From: Cardiocondyla obscurior
Lineage: Eukaryota > Arthropoda > Insecta > Hymenoptera > Formicidae
Length of the DNA: 64,000 nt
Direction: 5' to 3'
Assembly (NCBI RefSeq): GCF_019399895.1
Contig: NC_091868.1
Coordinates: forward strand, 2,156,499 to 2,220,498
Part shown: positions 12,501 to 27,500 of the stretch, piece by piece
Layout: each line of letters starts with the position of its first letter
How positions within the stretch are numbered: position 1 is the first letter of the stretch
Program-made: the position numbers and the translations under genes
The notes under the pieces: model-generated
Told to the model about the DNA's origin: nothing
Databases searched by the model: none
What the model saw: only the letters and a program-made list of their open reading frames with translations

Positions 12501-15500
12501 TATAAGAAATATTAAAAAAAAAAAAAAAATGTAACATGCTTGATTCTCTTTTTCTTTTTCAAATTGATTATTTATGGGTTACTTGATAATTGAGTTTTCA
12601 TGTCCAGCTCGCTTGGCGTTCTTTTATTTGCTCTCAACGGCATTATTTGCGCAAGGCTGCTTGCATTTGAATATCGCAACTATTTGACTTTAGTCCACTT
12701 TACTGTCAGAACTGTTTGTCTTCGGGTCAGTTGACTTTTCGAAGTTTCGATCTGAATTCGACCGAGTTGCCCGTTTACGTGACAAATATAAGACTTTTCG
12801 AAATTTATTCTTACGGCGAGAGGCGCGCTGCTTATTTCCCGAGCTGTCAAGTTCGCGGGATGTTCGTGTAAATATCACGCGCTCAAACTTTTTCAGCATA
12901 ATATCGGTGAAAGCCAAATCGTTCGCCGATCGGGAGATACGGTACACGCTGAAGGCGCAAGGTCAAGGAGCCGCGGGTACGTTCAACATCGGCCCGACTT
13001 CCGGAATAGTGAAACTCGCGAAAGAACTGGATTTCGAAGATCTACGGCAGCCCCACATATATTCCCTGATAGTGACGGCCACGGAGGACTCCGGTGGTTT
13101 CTCAACGTCGGTCGAGGTAACTAGATTTACGTTTTCACGAACTTTGGCTGTTTTCGCGAAGAGTGACGACTTCTCCCTTCGGAAAATATAGCGCACTCTA
13201 AAACCCGCCCGTTCTCCTCTTTACTTGTTGAACATTTATTCGAGTTCAAGCGTTTCAGGAGCCTCACGTGATTTTGCTTAATTCGCAGCTAACAATTCGC
13301 GTATCGGACGTGAACGACAACGCTCCTAAGTTCGAGCTGCCGGATTACCAAGCTCACAACGTCGACGAAGATATCCCGCTGGGCACAAACATACTGAAAG
13401 TTAAGGCAACTGACGCTGATTCAGGAGCAAACGCGGAGATCGAGTATTTAGTATCCGATGATCACTTTAGCGTGGACTCCAACGGTATTATTGTCAATAA
13501 CAAACAGCTCGACGCGGACAATAATAATGCTTACTACGAATTCATCGTTACTGCTAAAGACAAAGGTAAACTAGAACAAAGAACTGTTAAAATATACATT
13601 TTTGCTACTCTTTTTTTTTTTAATTTAATTTAAATACGTAATAGGCAATTAAATGAGTCTAATTTTTAGGCGAGCCGTCGAAAACCGGCACGGCAACGGT
13701 GCGGATATACACGAAGAATAAAAACGACGAGGAGCCCAAATTCTCTCAGCAGGTTTACACGCCTAACGTCGACGAGAACGCCGGACCGAACACCCTGGTC
13801 ACCACCGTGGTGGCTTCCGACAAGGACGGCGACAACGTTCGATTCCGCTTCGTCGGCGGGAACACCACGTCGGGGCAATTCGTGATTGAGGAGATCACCG
13901 GCGTGATTCGGCTCCACGGGAAAGAAATCTCGCTCGATCGGGATAAATACGAGCTAAACGTCACCGCCTTGGACGACGGCGCTTGTTGCCCGAACGGCGA
14001 CAAAACTATTCATACTAGCACCGCGGTCGTCGTCGTTTTCATAACTGACGTCAATGATAATAAGCCGGTGTTTAAAGATTGCGGGATGTACTATCCGAAA
14101 GTGGAGGAGGGTGCGCCGAATGGTAGCACGGTGATCAAGGTACAAGCGACTGACGAGGATAAAGGTGTCAACGGGCAAGTCAAGTACTCGATCGTTCAAC
14201 AGCCTAATCAGAAAGGCACCAAGTTCACAGTTGACGAGGAAACCGGTCAGGTCTTGACCAATAAGGTACTTGACGCAACTGATCGTCCATTAAAATACTG
14301 CTTCAGTATAAAAATCAAATATTTTGACGTGTATAAAAATATATATATATATTTTTTTTTTAATTTAATATTATACTTTATAATATTTTGCATTTTAGTT
14401 TTTGTTTCTCTTTTTCGAATTTTAATACAGCTGCGAGTGCAAATTTATTTTTATACTGTTTTATATTTAGCTTAAAATAACAAGTAATGTTCGACGAAGT
14501 CGCAAATATTCTGTTGATTATCAATTCAGTTAATTTTAAAAAGTAATACAAATGCAATTCGCGTTGGAGAGTGAATTTAATATTCTGAATGCATTAAAAA
14601 ACATCCAACAATTTCTGAAACTAGCCTCCACTCTTTCATTTTTTATACACGTCATAGGCTGAACGATAAGCATGCAACGTACTTAGTACTCTAATTATCG
14701 TTCGTGCCGCGAATACATAAAGATTTCTTATCAAAAAGACATCAATACGACAATATATCTACATTATTATTTCTTTTTTTTTTTAAACACGTTTTTATTA
14801 CTTTTCGCTTTTCTGTTCACTCGGCTATATTAATTAAGAGCGACGAGACATATTAATTTTTTAAATATATATAAAATATAAACAAATTCTGTACTACTTG
14901 CTTATACCGTCGTGAAAATTTTTATAATCTATATAACTGCAAAGCATGCAAACCACTCGCAGATATTACGAATATTAAAAGATTCCCCGATGTATTTGTA
15001 TTTAATAACCGGCTGTGTTTTCAGGTGTTCGATCGCGAAGGCGACGACGGAAAATTTGTATCCGTCACCGTCAAGGCGACGGATCAGGGCGAGCCCTCGT
15101 TGGAAGGTGTTTGCTCATTTACCGTCGAAATAACGGACGTGAACGACAACCCGCCGTTGTTTGATCGACAGGTGGGTACACTTAACCCCGAGGCGAGGGT
15201 TTAGGAAGCCATACGGGTTAGAAACGCGACGGCAGATGTCCGGAAGTAAGACTGAGCGTGACGAAACCACCATCAACGGCGCCGTTACGCCCCGACGCAT
15301 CCGACTCGAGAAATAATACATCCGCGACGTAACTTCTCGGCGATAGTTTTGCTCGTACAAAATATTGTACATTCCCCACCCTTTATCGACGTAATAATAT
15401 AAAAAGCTCGCAGCAAGCGGGGAGCTCTTGCGGCAAGTCGTAATTTGTAAAAGCGGCGATACGAGGCTAATCTAAAGTGGATCTTGTAAATTATGAATTC

Positions 15501-18500
15501 GGCCCATTTTTATTTTAAAAGCCTGTTATATATCCGATAAGAATTTGAGCCAAAGTATTTTTCAGCCGCGCGATGCAACTGCGAAAATAAGGGGCAAAAA
15601 ATAAAAAAAATAAAAAGTGTGCCTACATAAGTGGAGTAATCAATTAAACGCAGTAATAAAACGAAATATCTTATAATTGCTAAACGCGCGCTCTGTAATT
15701 TTTACTGTAATGAAATATCTCGCGATATTTTTGAAGACATCCGACTTACGCACAATTGTAATTTCGCAGAGATACGTGGAAAACGTGAAGCAGGACGCGA
15801 GCATTGGAACAAACATATTAAGAGTATCGGCATCCGACGAGGATGCTGACAACAATGGCGCAATCGTGTACTCATTGAGTTCGCCGAATAACGAGCAGAA
15901 TCTGGAATACTTTGAGATCCAGCCAGAGTCTGGCTGGATCGTGTTAAAGAAGCCCCTAGACGTGAGTATCCATATTAAATCGCTGATCTATATATCGTCT
16001 CTCTTTAGCAGTATGGACAGCATCGTTTTCCTGGAACACACCCACTTTTTCGTGGGCGAAGGCTTGCAATTTTTCTTTGCGGCTTGCTAGCTTCTTTTGC
16101 TCGCCAGATACACCCGAAAACGGAAGTCTCAGCAATGTAAGCGTTCCGCGACGTTAACACCGCGCAATATAACGTTCCTCGTTACTTTAATTACGTTGTG
16201 ATTAATATTATTCTATTTTATATAAATGTATTTAAACAAAATTTAATTAATCCTGCGGATTTGACTCGTCCTGAATAAGTGTCGCGTGTCCCAGGAATGT
16301 GTAGGCTATATGCGTAGTATACTATATCTTTATATATATATATATATATACATTATATACATATACATATATGTATATATACATATATATATATACATAC
16401 ATAATCTCATATAAATATAAAAATTGAGTGTACACCTTCTGCCGATATATTGTACGTTTACGTTGACTTACGTTATATTTAAACACGAATCCGTTTTGTT
16501 GCTGAGCGGATAAACTTGTATACTAATATACGTTTGGTCGGCAATTATTTCTCTCATCACTAATATGCAACGAAATGAGTTTCCTTTTTACGGCACATGT
16601 ATAGAACTTTTTAATTCCCATTGATATGCACAATGTGTTCACTATGGTAAATACTTAGCTATGCCTGATTTCCTCAAACGCTTCATGTACCTGAATCGAT
16701 CGACCGTTCGGGCTATTTTTGCAACAGAACACTCTCTCTCTGTCTCTCTCATTCTCTCTATTGAGAACATACTCGCGGCGCGAGTACCTTTTTAAATGAT
16801 TCCAAACGAAGCCTCTTGTCCAGTTTTTTCATTCACTTTTCGTCGAAAATCGGTCGTCGAGTTTCGTATAAGCGGTCGAAAAGCAAAGATTAAAAAAAAA
16901 AAAAGAAAAGAAAAGAAAAATTACGCGCGTGTCTTTTTCTTTACCGTCCTTCTTTTTCTCTTCACTTAATTTTCTTTGTTCGCCATTCGTTTTGCCGCGT
17001 TTCTCGGTTTTGCGCCGCGACGCCAATCATGATTTTCGATCAATTTGGCGAGTTGCAAAATGCCGACGCGTGTGATTTTGCAGACAAATAAAAAAAGAAA
17101 AAAAAAAAACAATAGACGCGTGCGGCTCGGCCCGCACGTGCGCGGCTGACCGAACGCGAACGTGTGCACTTTTCATACTTTTCCCAAAAGTAGCCAAGAA
17201 AAGGATGTGTATGATTTTTGTACGTGTTACGCGTTGTGGAGAAACGGGAAAAAAATGGAAAGGAAAAAAAAAAAAATGCAAAACAGTGATAATAAGAGAT
17301 AATGACAAAAAGAGATGGAAACGTTCGGAGGAAACTAATGATCTTTAATTAATCAACTAACATTATTAATTGTGAATGTTTTTCAAAAGGGAAGTGATGT
17401 TTTTTGAACTTCCAGGAGCAGGTGGGAACAACATTTTTTGAGCCCCACGTACGGTGTACTTCAACCTCTACGCATTTTGTGGTGCATCAGACATAAACAA
17501 TTTTTGACAATGCTTGCATATTTTATATGAATGTGTTTTTGATTCCTTTACAGGAACGGATCTCGCTCTCGCTCCTACATCCGTCCTCGCCCCCTTTCTC
17601 TTATTATCTTTATCTTTTCCTACGTCTGTCTCTGATTTTGGAATTTTTCTTTCATCTCTTATTAAAAAAAAAAAAAAAAGAACTCTTTTTCGTATGTTGC
17701 ATTTTGTTGTTATGTTGATTATTACTTTACTCTATATCTGCATTATATTTATTGACTATTATTTAATTTGTATTGATTAATTGCCTAAAATCTCATCTAT
17801 CTATGTTTTAACTATTTTATACATTAGACAAAGCCTGCGTTCTTACGTTTGTTTCTTTTAATCAATTATATTTCGTATCTTATTTTACCCTCCCGCATTT
17901 AATTTCTCTTTTTTTCTAACATATTCTCTGACACGTTTCCCCGATTTTCATCCTATTCTCCTCGGTGTACCATGACGTGACTGACAAAGAAAAGGAAAAG
18001 AACACGAAAAGTATTTTTGATTGAGAGCGTTTACCAATGTACAAATATGTGTATATACATATGTATAGATCATAAGAGAACTGTCCGTGGTGTGACATTT
18101 TTTCTTCTGTGATTGGGGCGGCATACCACTGTCGTGACGAAAACGGGAAGAATGCGAATGAAACATAAAACGGAAGTAATCACGGAATGAAAGGGAAGCC
18201 GAAAACGTGCGGATTAACTTAATCACGACGACGATCAAAGATAACGTCCATCGGTTTTTGAGTGTCGTTAAACGAATCAGACGAGGGGTCGTCATGTTTT
18301 TTTTTTCACAACCTGTCTCCCCCTTAAGCCTTCCCTCCAGTTCACCCTCTGTCGCCAGTCTCTCTCTCTCTCTTTTTCTATCTCTCTTTGTGTCCCCTTT
18401 CCCTCCCGGTCTTTCTACTCCATCCACGCCCGTCTCCCGATGCCTCTTTATCGCATTCTCGCTTGCATGAAAATGCCTGCATTGGTTGATTTCGTAAAGA

Positions 18501-21500
18501 AACTAATTTGAACTTCTTATTGTTTATGTTTGTGTTCATTGCACCATTTACTTTCTTCGGATTTGATGATGACAAAAAAAAAAAAAGGGCTGTTTTCCAG
18601 TAAGTAGGATCTATATTCTTGTGTTTCACACCTTGCATCGAGATACATCATGATGTGACCGTTGTTATACCAGCGCAAAAGAAAAGTATAATATTCGTTG
18701 CTAATACTAGACCGCCTTTCCGTTCAATTATTCAATATTATATCGTTTCAATGATTTTACGCCTCTGTTGTTGCTGTCACTCGGAGACGTCACTCTCTAT
18801 TTCTATTTCTCTAGTCTCTCTCTATCTACTCTGCTATATTCTCTTTTACTTCTTGTCGCTCAATTTCTATCAAATACTTCTAATTGTTTCTTCTCCAGTA
18901 TTTCCGTTACAAAAATTTCTATCACGCGTGATGTAATTTATTTTTATTTTTTTGTCTTTCTTTTTTCTTTGTGTGTGTACACATACGTGCCACCGCGCTA
19001 TCTATTTTCGCTCTTTCGTCCTGGTCTCGTATGTATCCATAAGTGAAGGATGTCTTTATTATATCGTATTATTATCGCCGCCAGTGACCTGTCAATTTAT
19101 CCGCAGTGACGAATATCCAACGGACATTTTAGAAATATTAATTTAAATATTTTACATATGAATTTTTCGGCTGCGTTAAATTTTTCTATGTTAAACTACA
19201 GAGAATTTATTCATGTTTTAATATAAATTATGCTATAAATTATTTCTATCGTAAATTATTAATTGCGCACTAAATACAATCTGCTTCGTTAAAATTATGC
19301 TATGTTTTTATTTACAATTTTCTATAGTTTGTTAATTGCATAAGTGATAATATTTCACTTAACAGCACATTATGTTTTTTTTTAATACTTATTAGCGTAT
19401 TTAATAAAATTATAATTATTTAATTAAATTGCCCGTTGGATATTAAATGTTGAACAGGGATCTGGTTCCATATTACTGGAACAGCTTCAATAATTATTTT
19501 TAATGTTCCAGGAAGAGAGCCGGTAATTTTCATTATTAGAATTTTATGAGATCTTTTATAGACAAACGTTTGAAAACATAAATTTACTTGGAAACGAAGG
19601 ATGCCGATTGTAAAAACGATTTTCCAGCAACTGACATGATACAGGGCTTTTATTAATGTAAACCGTGATGTTAATATTTTACCTAAGACCAGCGGGTGGA
19701 TAGAAAATTTCTAAGAATTTGGCAAAGATTAAGAAATTAATTCCAAAAACTAAAAATTACTTTTAATTTTTTTTTAAGTTCTTTAATTAAATTCAATTCT
19801 AATTCAACTCAATTTTTCTATATATACGTATCATCTTTTATAATATTTCTTACAATATATAATTTTTTAATATAATTTTTAATTAGCTTTAATATTTATT
19901 TTTTATTACTATTTATCCGCTGGGTTATTACATTTTATTATACTAGATAATTTAGAAGTACCTATTAATTTTTTTAATATAGATTCTTTGATGCTTCCCA
20001 AAATTTTAATAAGAATTTAATATTAAAAAAAAATAATGTTCTCAAATTAGTGTTAATATTATTTTAATAAAAGACAAAAAAATTATGACGTACTTTATAT
20101 AAAAACAAAAAAACATCTGTAAATTAATCAAAGGATCTATGAGTAAAAAAATAATTCTAAAGCATCTAGTATATCCTCCGCTTTCGTGTTATCTCGGATA
20201 AGCAAAGATAAGCATAGTATTTTGTTTAATGCAACCAGCGTAGCTCGATAGCCGATTTTTGAAATTGCGCTTTTCCTTTATTAGGAAAAAAATATTCCTT
20301 TAATAATTACAATATAATTTCGTTAATTATCATTGCCGATGTAAAATAACATAAAATTAAATAGCGCGCCAGCAAAATACCTGTTTGCATTAATCAACTA
20401 ATACAATTAATACAGCAATGAGCTCAAATATACAAGAGTGTGCATTCGACAGGTAGGTGTATTGCAACTACATCGTCTACATTTGTCCATAATTTTTGTA
20501 ATTTACTTGTTTAATTAAAATTAATTACCGAAGGCACGTGCTCATGGATGCCTTGTCAATCAACAGAAGTCGGCGATGTAGTATCTTGGTCATTATTGTC
20601 ATCATAATCACGATCGACGTCACCGCCATCGTCACTACGATTTTCATCATCGTCATCGTCATCGTCACGCCGCTGTATGTTGCAATCACGAAATTACTCA
20701 CGAAAGACTCGCTTCACTAAAGCATGTTTGAGTTCATTGCAGTAAATTTTGCTCCCGTATAAGCGATGCACTTCCATTAAATTGGGCAAAAATTATTAGG
20801 AAAGTTAATGGATTTGTACGTCACGAAGACAGCAAATCCATCACCGAGGTAACACGCAACGGAGTCGTCCTACCTCCAGGATACCTACGAGACTGCACGG
20901 TCCTTTATCTCTCTGTTTTTCTGTCTATCTTTTCTATCTGTTCGTCTTTCTCTATTCTTCCGTTTCAATTTCGCTCGCGGATAAAAAGCGGAAAGACCGT
21001 CGAGGGTACTTTCTCATATGGACGCTCTCGACACCGAGTGACGCTTTAGCTCTTTCGTAAACTCCAACGGAAAAGACGAGATAAAAAAAAAAAAAAAAGC
21101 AGTAAAGCAGTAAAGCGAAAGAAAAAGAAAACTAAAAAGAGTGACGAAACGGAAAACAATCGCAAAAATTATAAAAAAAAAAAAAAAAACCGCCAACTAT
21201 AAAATCCCGAAAGAAAATGTCTTATAAGTTGACGGCCCAATGTTTTGCCACTAGCGTGACAGCTATCGCCTGCGAGTACGGGCCTCCGACAGAGGGATGC
21301 CAGTCTTGTCCGCAGACGTGGACGTTGAGTTAGACGTCGTAGACAGAAACAATAAACCACCTGTGTGGGATCAGAATGTATACGGCCCCATTCACATCAA
21401 AGAAAATGTCACAGTGGGTACTGTAGTGACGACGGTGAAAGCCAGGTTTGTATGCCACGACATGACCGAGACAAGACACGTGACATGCCGTGCCGTGCCA

Positions 21501-24500
21501 TGTAGTGCTGCTCCTATTTCTTTTTTCGCGTTAACCACCCCCCTTATTTCGCCTCCATCCCACCCGCTAGCCCATCGGTTTCTTTCCCCATTCAATTACT
21601 CACGTATTTTATTTGTCTTTCCGTCCCATCGAGCTCCTCTATGCGCTTTGGATTTATTTTCAAACGTACTCCGGGCTCTCCCTTTTTACCTCTGCTCCAT
21701 TTCATTTCCGACCGCATTACACCCGTCCGACTTTTACTTTGTTCGCCTACTCACACGCCGATATTCTTTCGTTTTTCGACATACCGGGTACATAGAATAT
21801 CACGGATATTTTTCCTATTTTTATTTGTGAAGGCACTTATGGTTAAGCGCGGCGCGGTAGATCGCTGATTGGCAGACACTCCTTCTCCTATTACTACAAC
21901 AACTACTATTACTATACTGCTACCACTATCTTTTCCCAATATGTATTGTAGCGAGCCGCGGTGGTCGCTCTTCGACGACACTTGGAGACAGCGAAGGTTC
22001 GACAAGGCAAGAATAATTGCAAATTGAAAACGACGAGCGATCTACAGAATTATTTTACTATCGAAATCAATTAAAAATTTAATTTGAAAATTAAAGAGAT
22101 CGTTGTGCATTTAAGAAGCACGAGCCAAAGGAACCAATGCTTCTTCAAAGAATCCGAAGACGCAGCGATGACCGCGCGAATCATAGCGAATATAACGCAA
22201 TAGCAACCATAATAATGCAAATGCGGGAAGGCGGAGCGGTGACCTACAGGCGTTTCTAGCGTGCTTATATAGTTTAGGCAAGGATGTTGCGAGAGAGACT
22301 GCTGTGCCTTTGCGATATTCACGCGCAGAATACAGGTTACGGATCGTCCATCACGCAGCTCGTCATCCGGAGCTCGCACTGTTCGAGTACCACGGATCGC
22401 GATCGTGCGAGCGCTCTTTGCCATAGTTTTTCGCCGAGCGTGCGATTTTTTGGCACGAGGGCGCGTGCATAATGCGAGCTCGCGCTCGATAAGCGTTCCA
22501 GGCGTTGGCGGATGCTGCCAGGGCGAGGCAGGGCGCGAGCGATCGCCCAGCGGCAGCAAAGGCCGAGAGATGCTTCTTCCTTTCTCTCTCAGAAAGAATC
22601 TACGGGGAGCAACATGTACCATCCATGTACTCTCCCCCTTTGCCACGAGCCTTGGGCGCCTATACACTAACGCCGTTGTTTTTTGTTCCCGTTTGTTATA
22701 CACGCGGTCTGGCCGTAGCGCGAGACGTACAAGCTGGAGGCGATGGCCAAAGACAGGGGCTACCCACCCTTGTCGCGAACGGTGGAGGTTCAGATTGACG
22801 TTGTGGACCGTGCAAATAATCCGCCCGTATGGGACCACGTAGTGTATGGCCCGATCTACATTAAAGAGAACATGGCCGTCGGGGCTAAAGTTGTGTCTAT
22901 TAAAGCCAGGTCTGTCAACACTGTCAATGCTCCGTGCGGCTCTCTGCACGAACCCGCCCTGCACGCAATCTCGTGGCAGTATTGTTCTTGTGCACGTTAA
23001 TTGATATTGTGTACGAATCCACATATTACACGCATCTTAACACACTCAACACACAAACACACGTATCATTATTTCACGGTGGCGACGCGCGCCGTTACTC
23101 GCCCGCTCGCTCATACGCTCGCTCGCAAGCATTCATTCTCGCAATTAGGGCTGAATCGTCGAAGACTCGGTCGGAATGTCGAACGTATAGGGATAAACAC
23201 GTCTGCACGATCAATTGTCGTGAAGATTAGTCGATCTACGGCGCAGCACGTGAACGTTAGAGCGATGGTTCTCGGCGGGGTAACGCGGAGACGAATAATG
23301 TAAAAAGAAAAAAAAATTTCAAGCAACAAAGTATCTCGAGTTATCTATCAAGTCATCTATCCGACAACGAATTAGCAATAGCCTAGCTTTAATGAGAATT
23401 TAAATTAGCTACGATCGTTTCTACCGATGCTCGGAAATAACTTCTCGCGTCGATTACACATTAATACGAAATAAATTAATTAAGGAACGATCGAAATATC
23501 TATATGTACAGCAGTACTCTTCAAGATCCTAAATTGCATTCTTTGGATTCTAGATTTCTGGGAAACTGTGTAGGAACCATCGCTTCCGTTTCGGAGCCAT
23601 TCTCGCTCGAGCGTGAATACGTCCTTTGCATTTATACAGACACACGCGAAACGCATTCATACAGCTACATGCATATTCGTAGGCGCGGCACATGACACAC
23701 ATGACCGAGATACCGGCCTCGTTAGCGTCGGCGATATTTTTTTTTTTTCTTCTTTTTTTTTTCCTTTTTTTGCGGATTAAACGCGAACGCTCTTGTCATT
23801 CTTGCCAACAATGCGATTGTGTAGGCTCCGTTGAGCGGATTATGTCCTCGAAACGTTTTGCTGCATCTCAATACGCGAATATGAAACTATTTTCGTTCCT
23901 CCGCGAGTGCTTTAATCAATTCCGCGGCGCGAATTCATTTCTTTCCGCCGGCAAGATATTTCTCTCGTCTACACGAAATTGAATAAGCGACGCGGCCAAA
24001 GGCCGCTTTTCATTTGTAGATCATGCCGAGCAGGCTCGCGAGAATATAAGAAACTTCGCGGAGCACCGAAGAGGAGCCGCGTCGGGTATTTCTCTCGGTG
24101 CATTTATCAGCAAAGTGCAATTTTCCGAACAAAGCGCGAGCCCTATTGTTGCATAGCAATCGACACAAGTAGAGCCGGGTTACTATCATTGTTAAATATT
24201 AATTATTTGTCGCCTATTGTTGCGTAAAGATTACCGCTGACTGTCGTGAAAAGGACGAATAATACAACTGCACAAATTGTTAAAAAAATAACCGCGTTGA
24301 TTAAAATCTTATTTTATTATACAAAAAAAATTACCTAATTTTGTATTTTATCACGAAATCGTATGTGGCTTTGAAAAAAAAAATGTAACAGTTAAGTCAT
24401 GTTGGTAATAATAACGCCATGATATGTTCGTAAAAAAATAAGTGGCAGAATGCGTCTTTTTACGACAGACATACTGCGAGAGCCGTGTCGAAAAAAAAAA

Positions 24501-27500
24501 CGTTAGTAATGGGCAGTTTGCGCTTGACATACCGCTTTTAACGGCGGCCTCGCGGAGACACATGGATTTCCGGCGGGAACGAATTGGCTAATTACATATG
24601 TGCACGCAGCACGAGAGTGCCAGATGCAACGGGCACGCGCGCGGTCTGTGCAAAACAGGGTTTTATTGTAAATTCAGTATACGAGTGGTGTTCCGCCGTG
24701 TCACGCAAATATTCCTCCCCTTGCTTATCTCGCTTAAACACGCGCCACAATTCGATTCTTCCCGAGTATATTAGCAAGGAACAGCGCTGACGCGTAATTC
24801 GAGAGCTAAGCAAAACCGTAATGCGGTTTAAATTTATTCTTTTTTTTTTTATAGATAGCGGACATTGCGTCAAGTGAATTATTTATCGCGTACAGAAAAT
24901 TTTTCTTTAATAATTTTCATTAATTATCACCATTGACTTGAATCTTTTGTTTTATTTTTTGTAATATTATAACAGATCGCGTGTTACATAATTTAATTCA
25001 ATCAAATAGATATTAATAATTTTTTGCACGACATTTAAATCAAAGATGTAAAGAATCTTAATTTTTGCAAAGTTTTCCAGTATATAAATTCCTACGCGAT
25101 TTATCCGCTTAACATTTTCGACGTACGCAATGAATATTCTTATCGCGTTAAACGTAATCGATTTTACGCGTTTAAACGACGTTCTTATGAATGCCGCAAA
25201 TTTCGCCAGGCTGCTACTAACGTTAGTGACATTTCGGAGGATTAATCCTTGAGAGTTTACTCGTTAGGGCCACGGTTTAATGGGAACCGAAAAGGGATGC
25301 GGCAAAACGTTTCGTCTAACGTGCTAGCACGCCATTTTCCGTGAAACTTTCCTCATCAACGTTGTGCCACGCACGCGGGCCTCAGCGCGAAGATGTCATC
25401 TGCCATAATTATTATACACACGCCATACATAATGTTATCCGCCGATAATCGCTTCTCTCGTCTCGGATAATTCGCGAGCCAGCAAGAAACGCATTAATTA
25501 ACATTAATCCGCGCCACACAGCGCGTTAAAGCCGCAGCGTTAACGAGCGATGGGTGTTTTAAGTCACGTGTTTGTTTCTGCGCTGCGATTCAATAGCGAT
25601 ATTGTATATTACAGTAATTGCCAAAGCTATTTTGCAACGCGACGTACTTTTCGCGCGCGCCCGGAATTAGACGCAGAACTCTATCTTTCTTCCTCTCTCT
25701 CTATCTCTCTATCTATCTATCTATCTATCTTTCATACATTTGTTGTGTGTGCCGTAAACATATTTTTGGGCATGTTTTACGAATAGATGCTTCCCTGGAT
25801 TACGTATTATTGATTTTGACCAAACCGTTGCCGTTATCTCATTTCTTTTTCATCGCAGTACCACCATTCATGCGTGCCTCGTTTATTTTTTTACCTCCTT
25901 CGTATCAATTATTCTTTATCGCACCGAGATTGGCTTTTTTCAAAATTTACTTTCGTTTTACTATTTCCGTTGCGCGAAGCTCGCGTTGAGACTCCGTTGC
26001 CCGCGGCGATCGGAGTCGCGCGAAGTCGATTAATGATCGCGCAAGTTATGATTTCCGCTGGTTCCTTCCCCCCCGATGCCTGATCTCGCAATCGCAGTCG
26101 ATTACTATACCCCGAAGCACGTCGTGTGCGTACGCGTATTTCGTTTTTACTCCCTCCTTGGTTGTTGTCCGTTATCGCTATCGATTCACATCTTGGTTCG
26201 TCGCCAGGACACGCATACTCATTCAGTATCCAATCATCGACATACGTTTCGTGAATGCCGTAATTAATTTTTGGGCATGTTTCGTCAGTTGCTTAACCTT
26301 GCGTCAGGTTACGGCGTGTGTAACCACGTAAAAAAGAAATTTTTTTCTTTTTTTATTCCTCAGCCCCCATTATTATATTCTTTTTTTTTTATATATTTTT
26401 TTTTTGTTCTTTGTTCTTCGAGAGCGTAGTGTGTTCTCGTAGTGTCTTTTTGTCGGCGGGACCCTCCTTGTGCGCCGTTCGACAGCAAGTTGAGTTACGA
26501 TTTAGATTGGAGTTGATGAACATAGTTAGAGCATCTTTTTGATTGCTGAAGTCACCGTCTCGTATCACACGTCGAGCAGTACAGTAGTAATTTACATATA
26601 CCTTCCCCGATTAAAATTAAGCGAGCAAGAGCATTTGCCGATTGACTCTGCGACGCTGCGTAACGCTCGCAGATCGAAACGTGCGGCGGGAAATCCTCTC
26701 CGCCCTTTTCTCCGCGGAAAGGAAAGAAAGGGATACTATGAGTTCAAGTAAAAAACGGTACCATTGACTTCCCGCATCTTTATGGTGCAAGTGAGCGAAG
26801 GCAGATTTTTCCAATACGATTTTACCGCCGCGAGTAAATCGCTTTCTCGCGAAAATAAGTACACGTCGCTAAACTACCTGCGCTATCTCCGTACCTAGCA
26901 TTATACATATATCGCGTCTAATCGGTACATGTGCGACCAGATATAATGAATGAAAATTGTTCCGCAACGTCGGCAGACTTTATCGCGCCGGAGACGAAAT
27001 TGTATTGGAATGATTTAATGATGCGCTCACGCGCGCGTAGAGAATTCGTAATCACGCGACATACGACACGCATACAGTCCACACGTACTCATACACACAC
27101 ACATACATACTTGCATCGTCACCGCTTACCAATGGTTCAGGGGTGGTATGCACCGATTGAAGGTTGTAAGGTTTCTGACTTCTATGACTTAATTACACAT
27201 ATCACTCTATGCGACAATCTTAACTTCTACCAGCTCGCTTTTATGCCCACACATTAAACGTAGTTGTACAACGTGCGCGTGCACACACTCACACGTCCAC
27301 TCGCAGCGCAAACTTCCGGACTAAGGATCACGCTTATGAGCTGTACTATCATACTAACCGACACTACGGTGTTACCCAACCACTCGACGCGAACGTGATA
27401 TCGTCCGTCAGACGTCGCCCACAGGTAACGAGCAATTAAAATCACCGTACGAGCGTCATTTGTCAGGGGCACGAGTTGCGCTATTATTCCGGTAGTAATG

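Larger units (their letters stand above)
15962..21254 (+). other. CadN: CadN intron 8 (5.3 kb), low-complexity rich
   Basis: A phase-0 intron. It contains a (TA)n/(TATACA)n microsatellite at 16331-16403, several poly-A and poly-T tracts, pyrimidine-rich stretches around 17560-17640 and 18310-18420, and an ATCGTC repeat at 20645-20667. The last 180 nt before exon 9a are strongly A/G-rich, with two long A runs. Many overlapping open frames here arise from the low complexity, and none looks like a protein. Confidence 0.75.
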
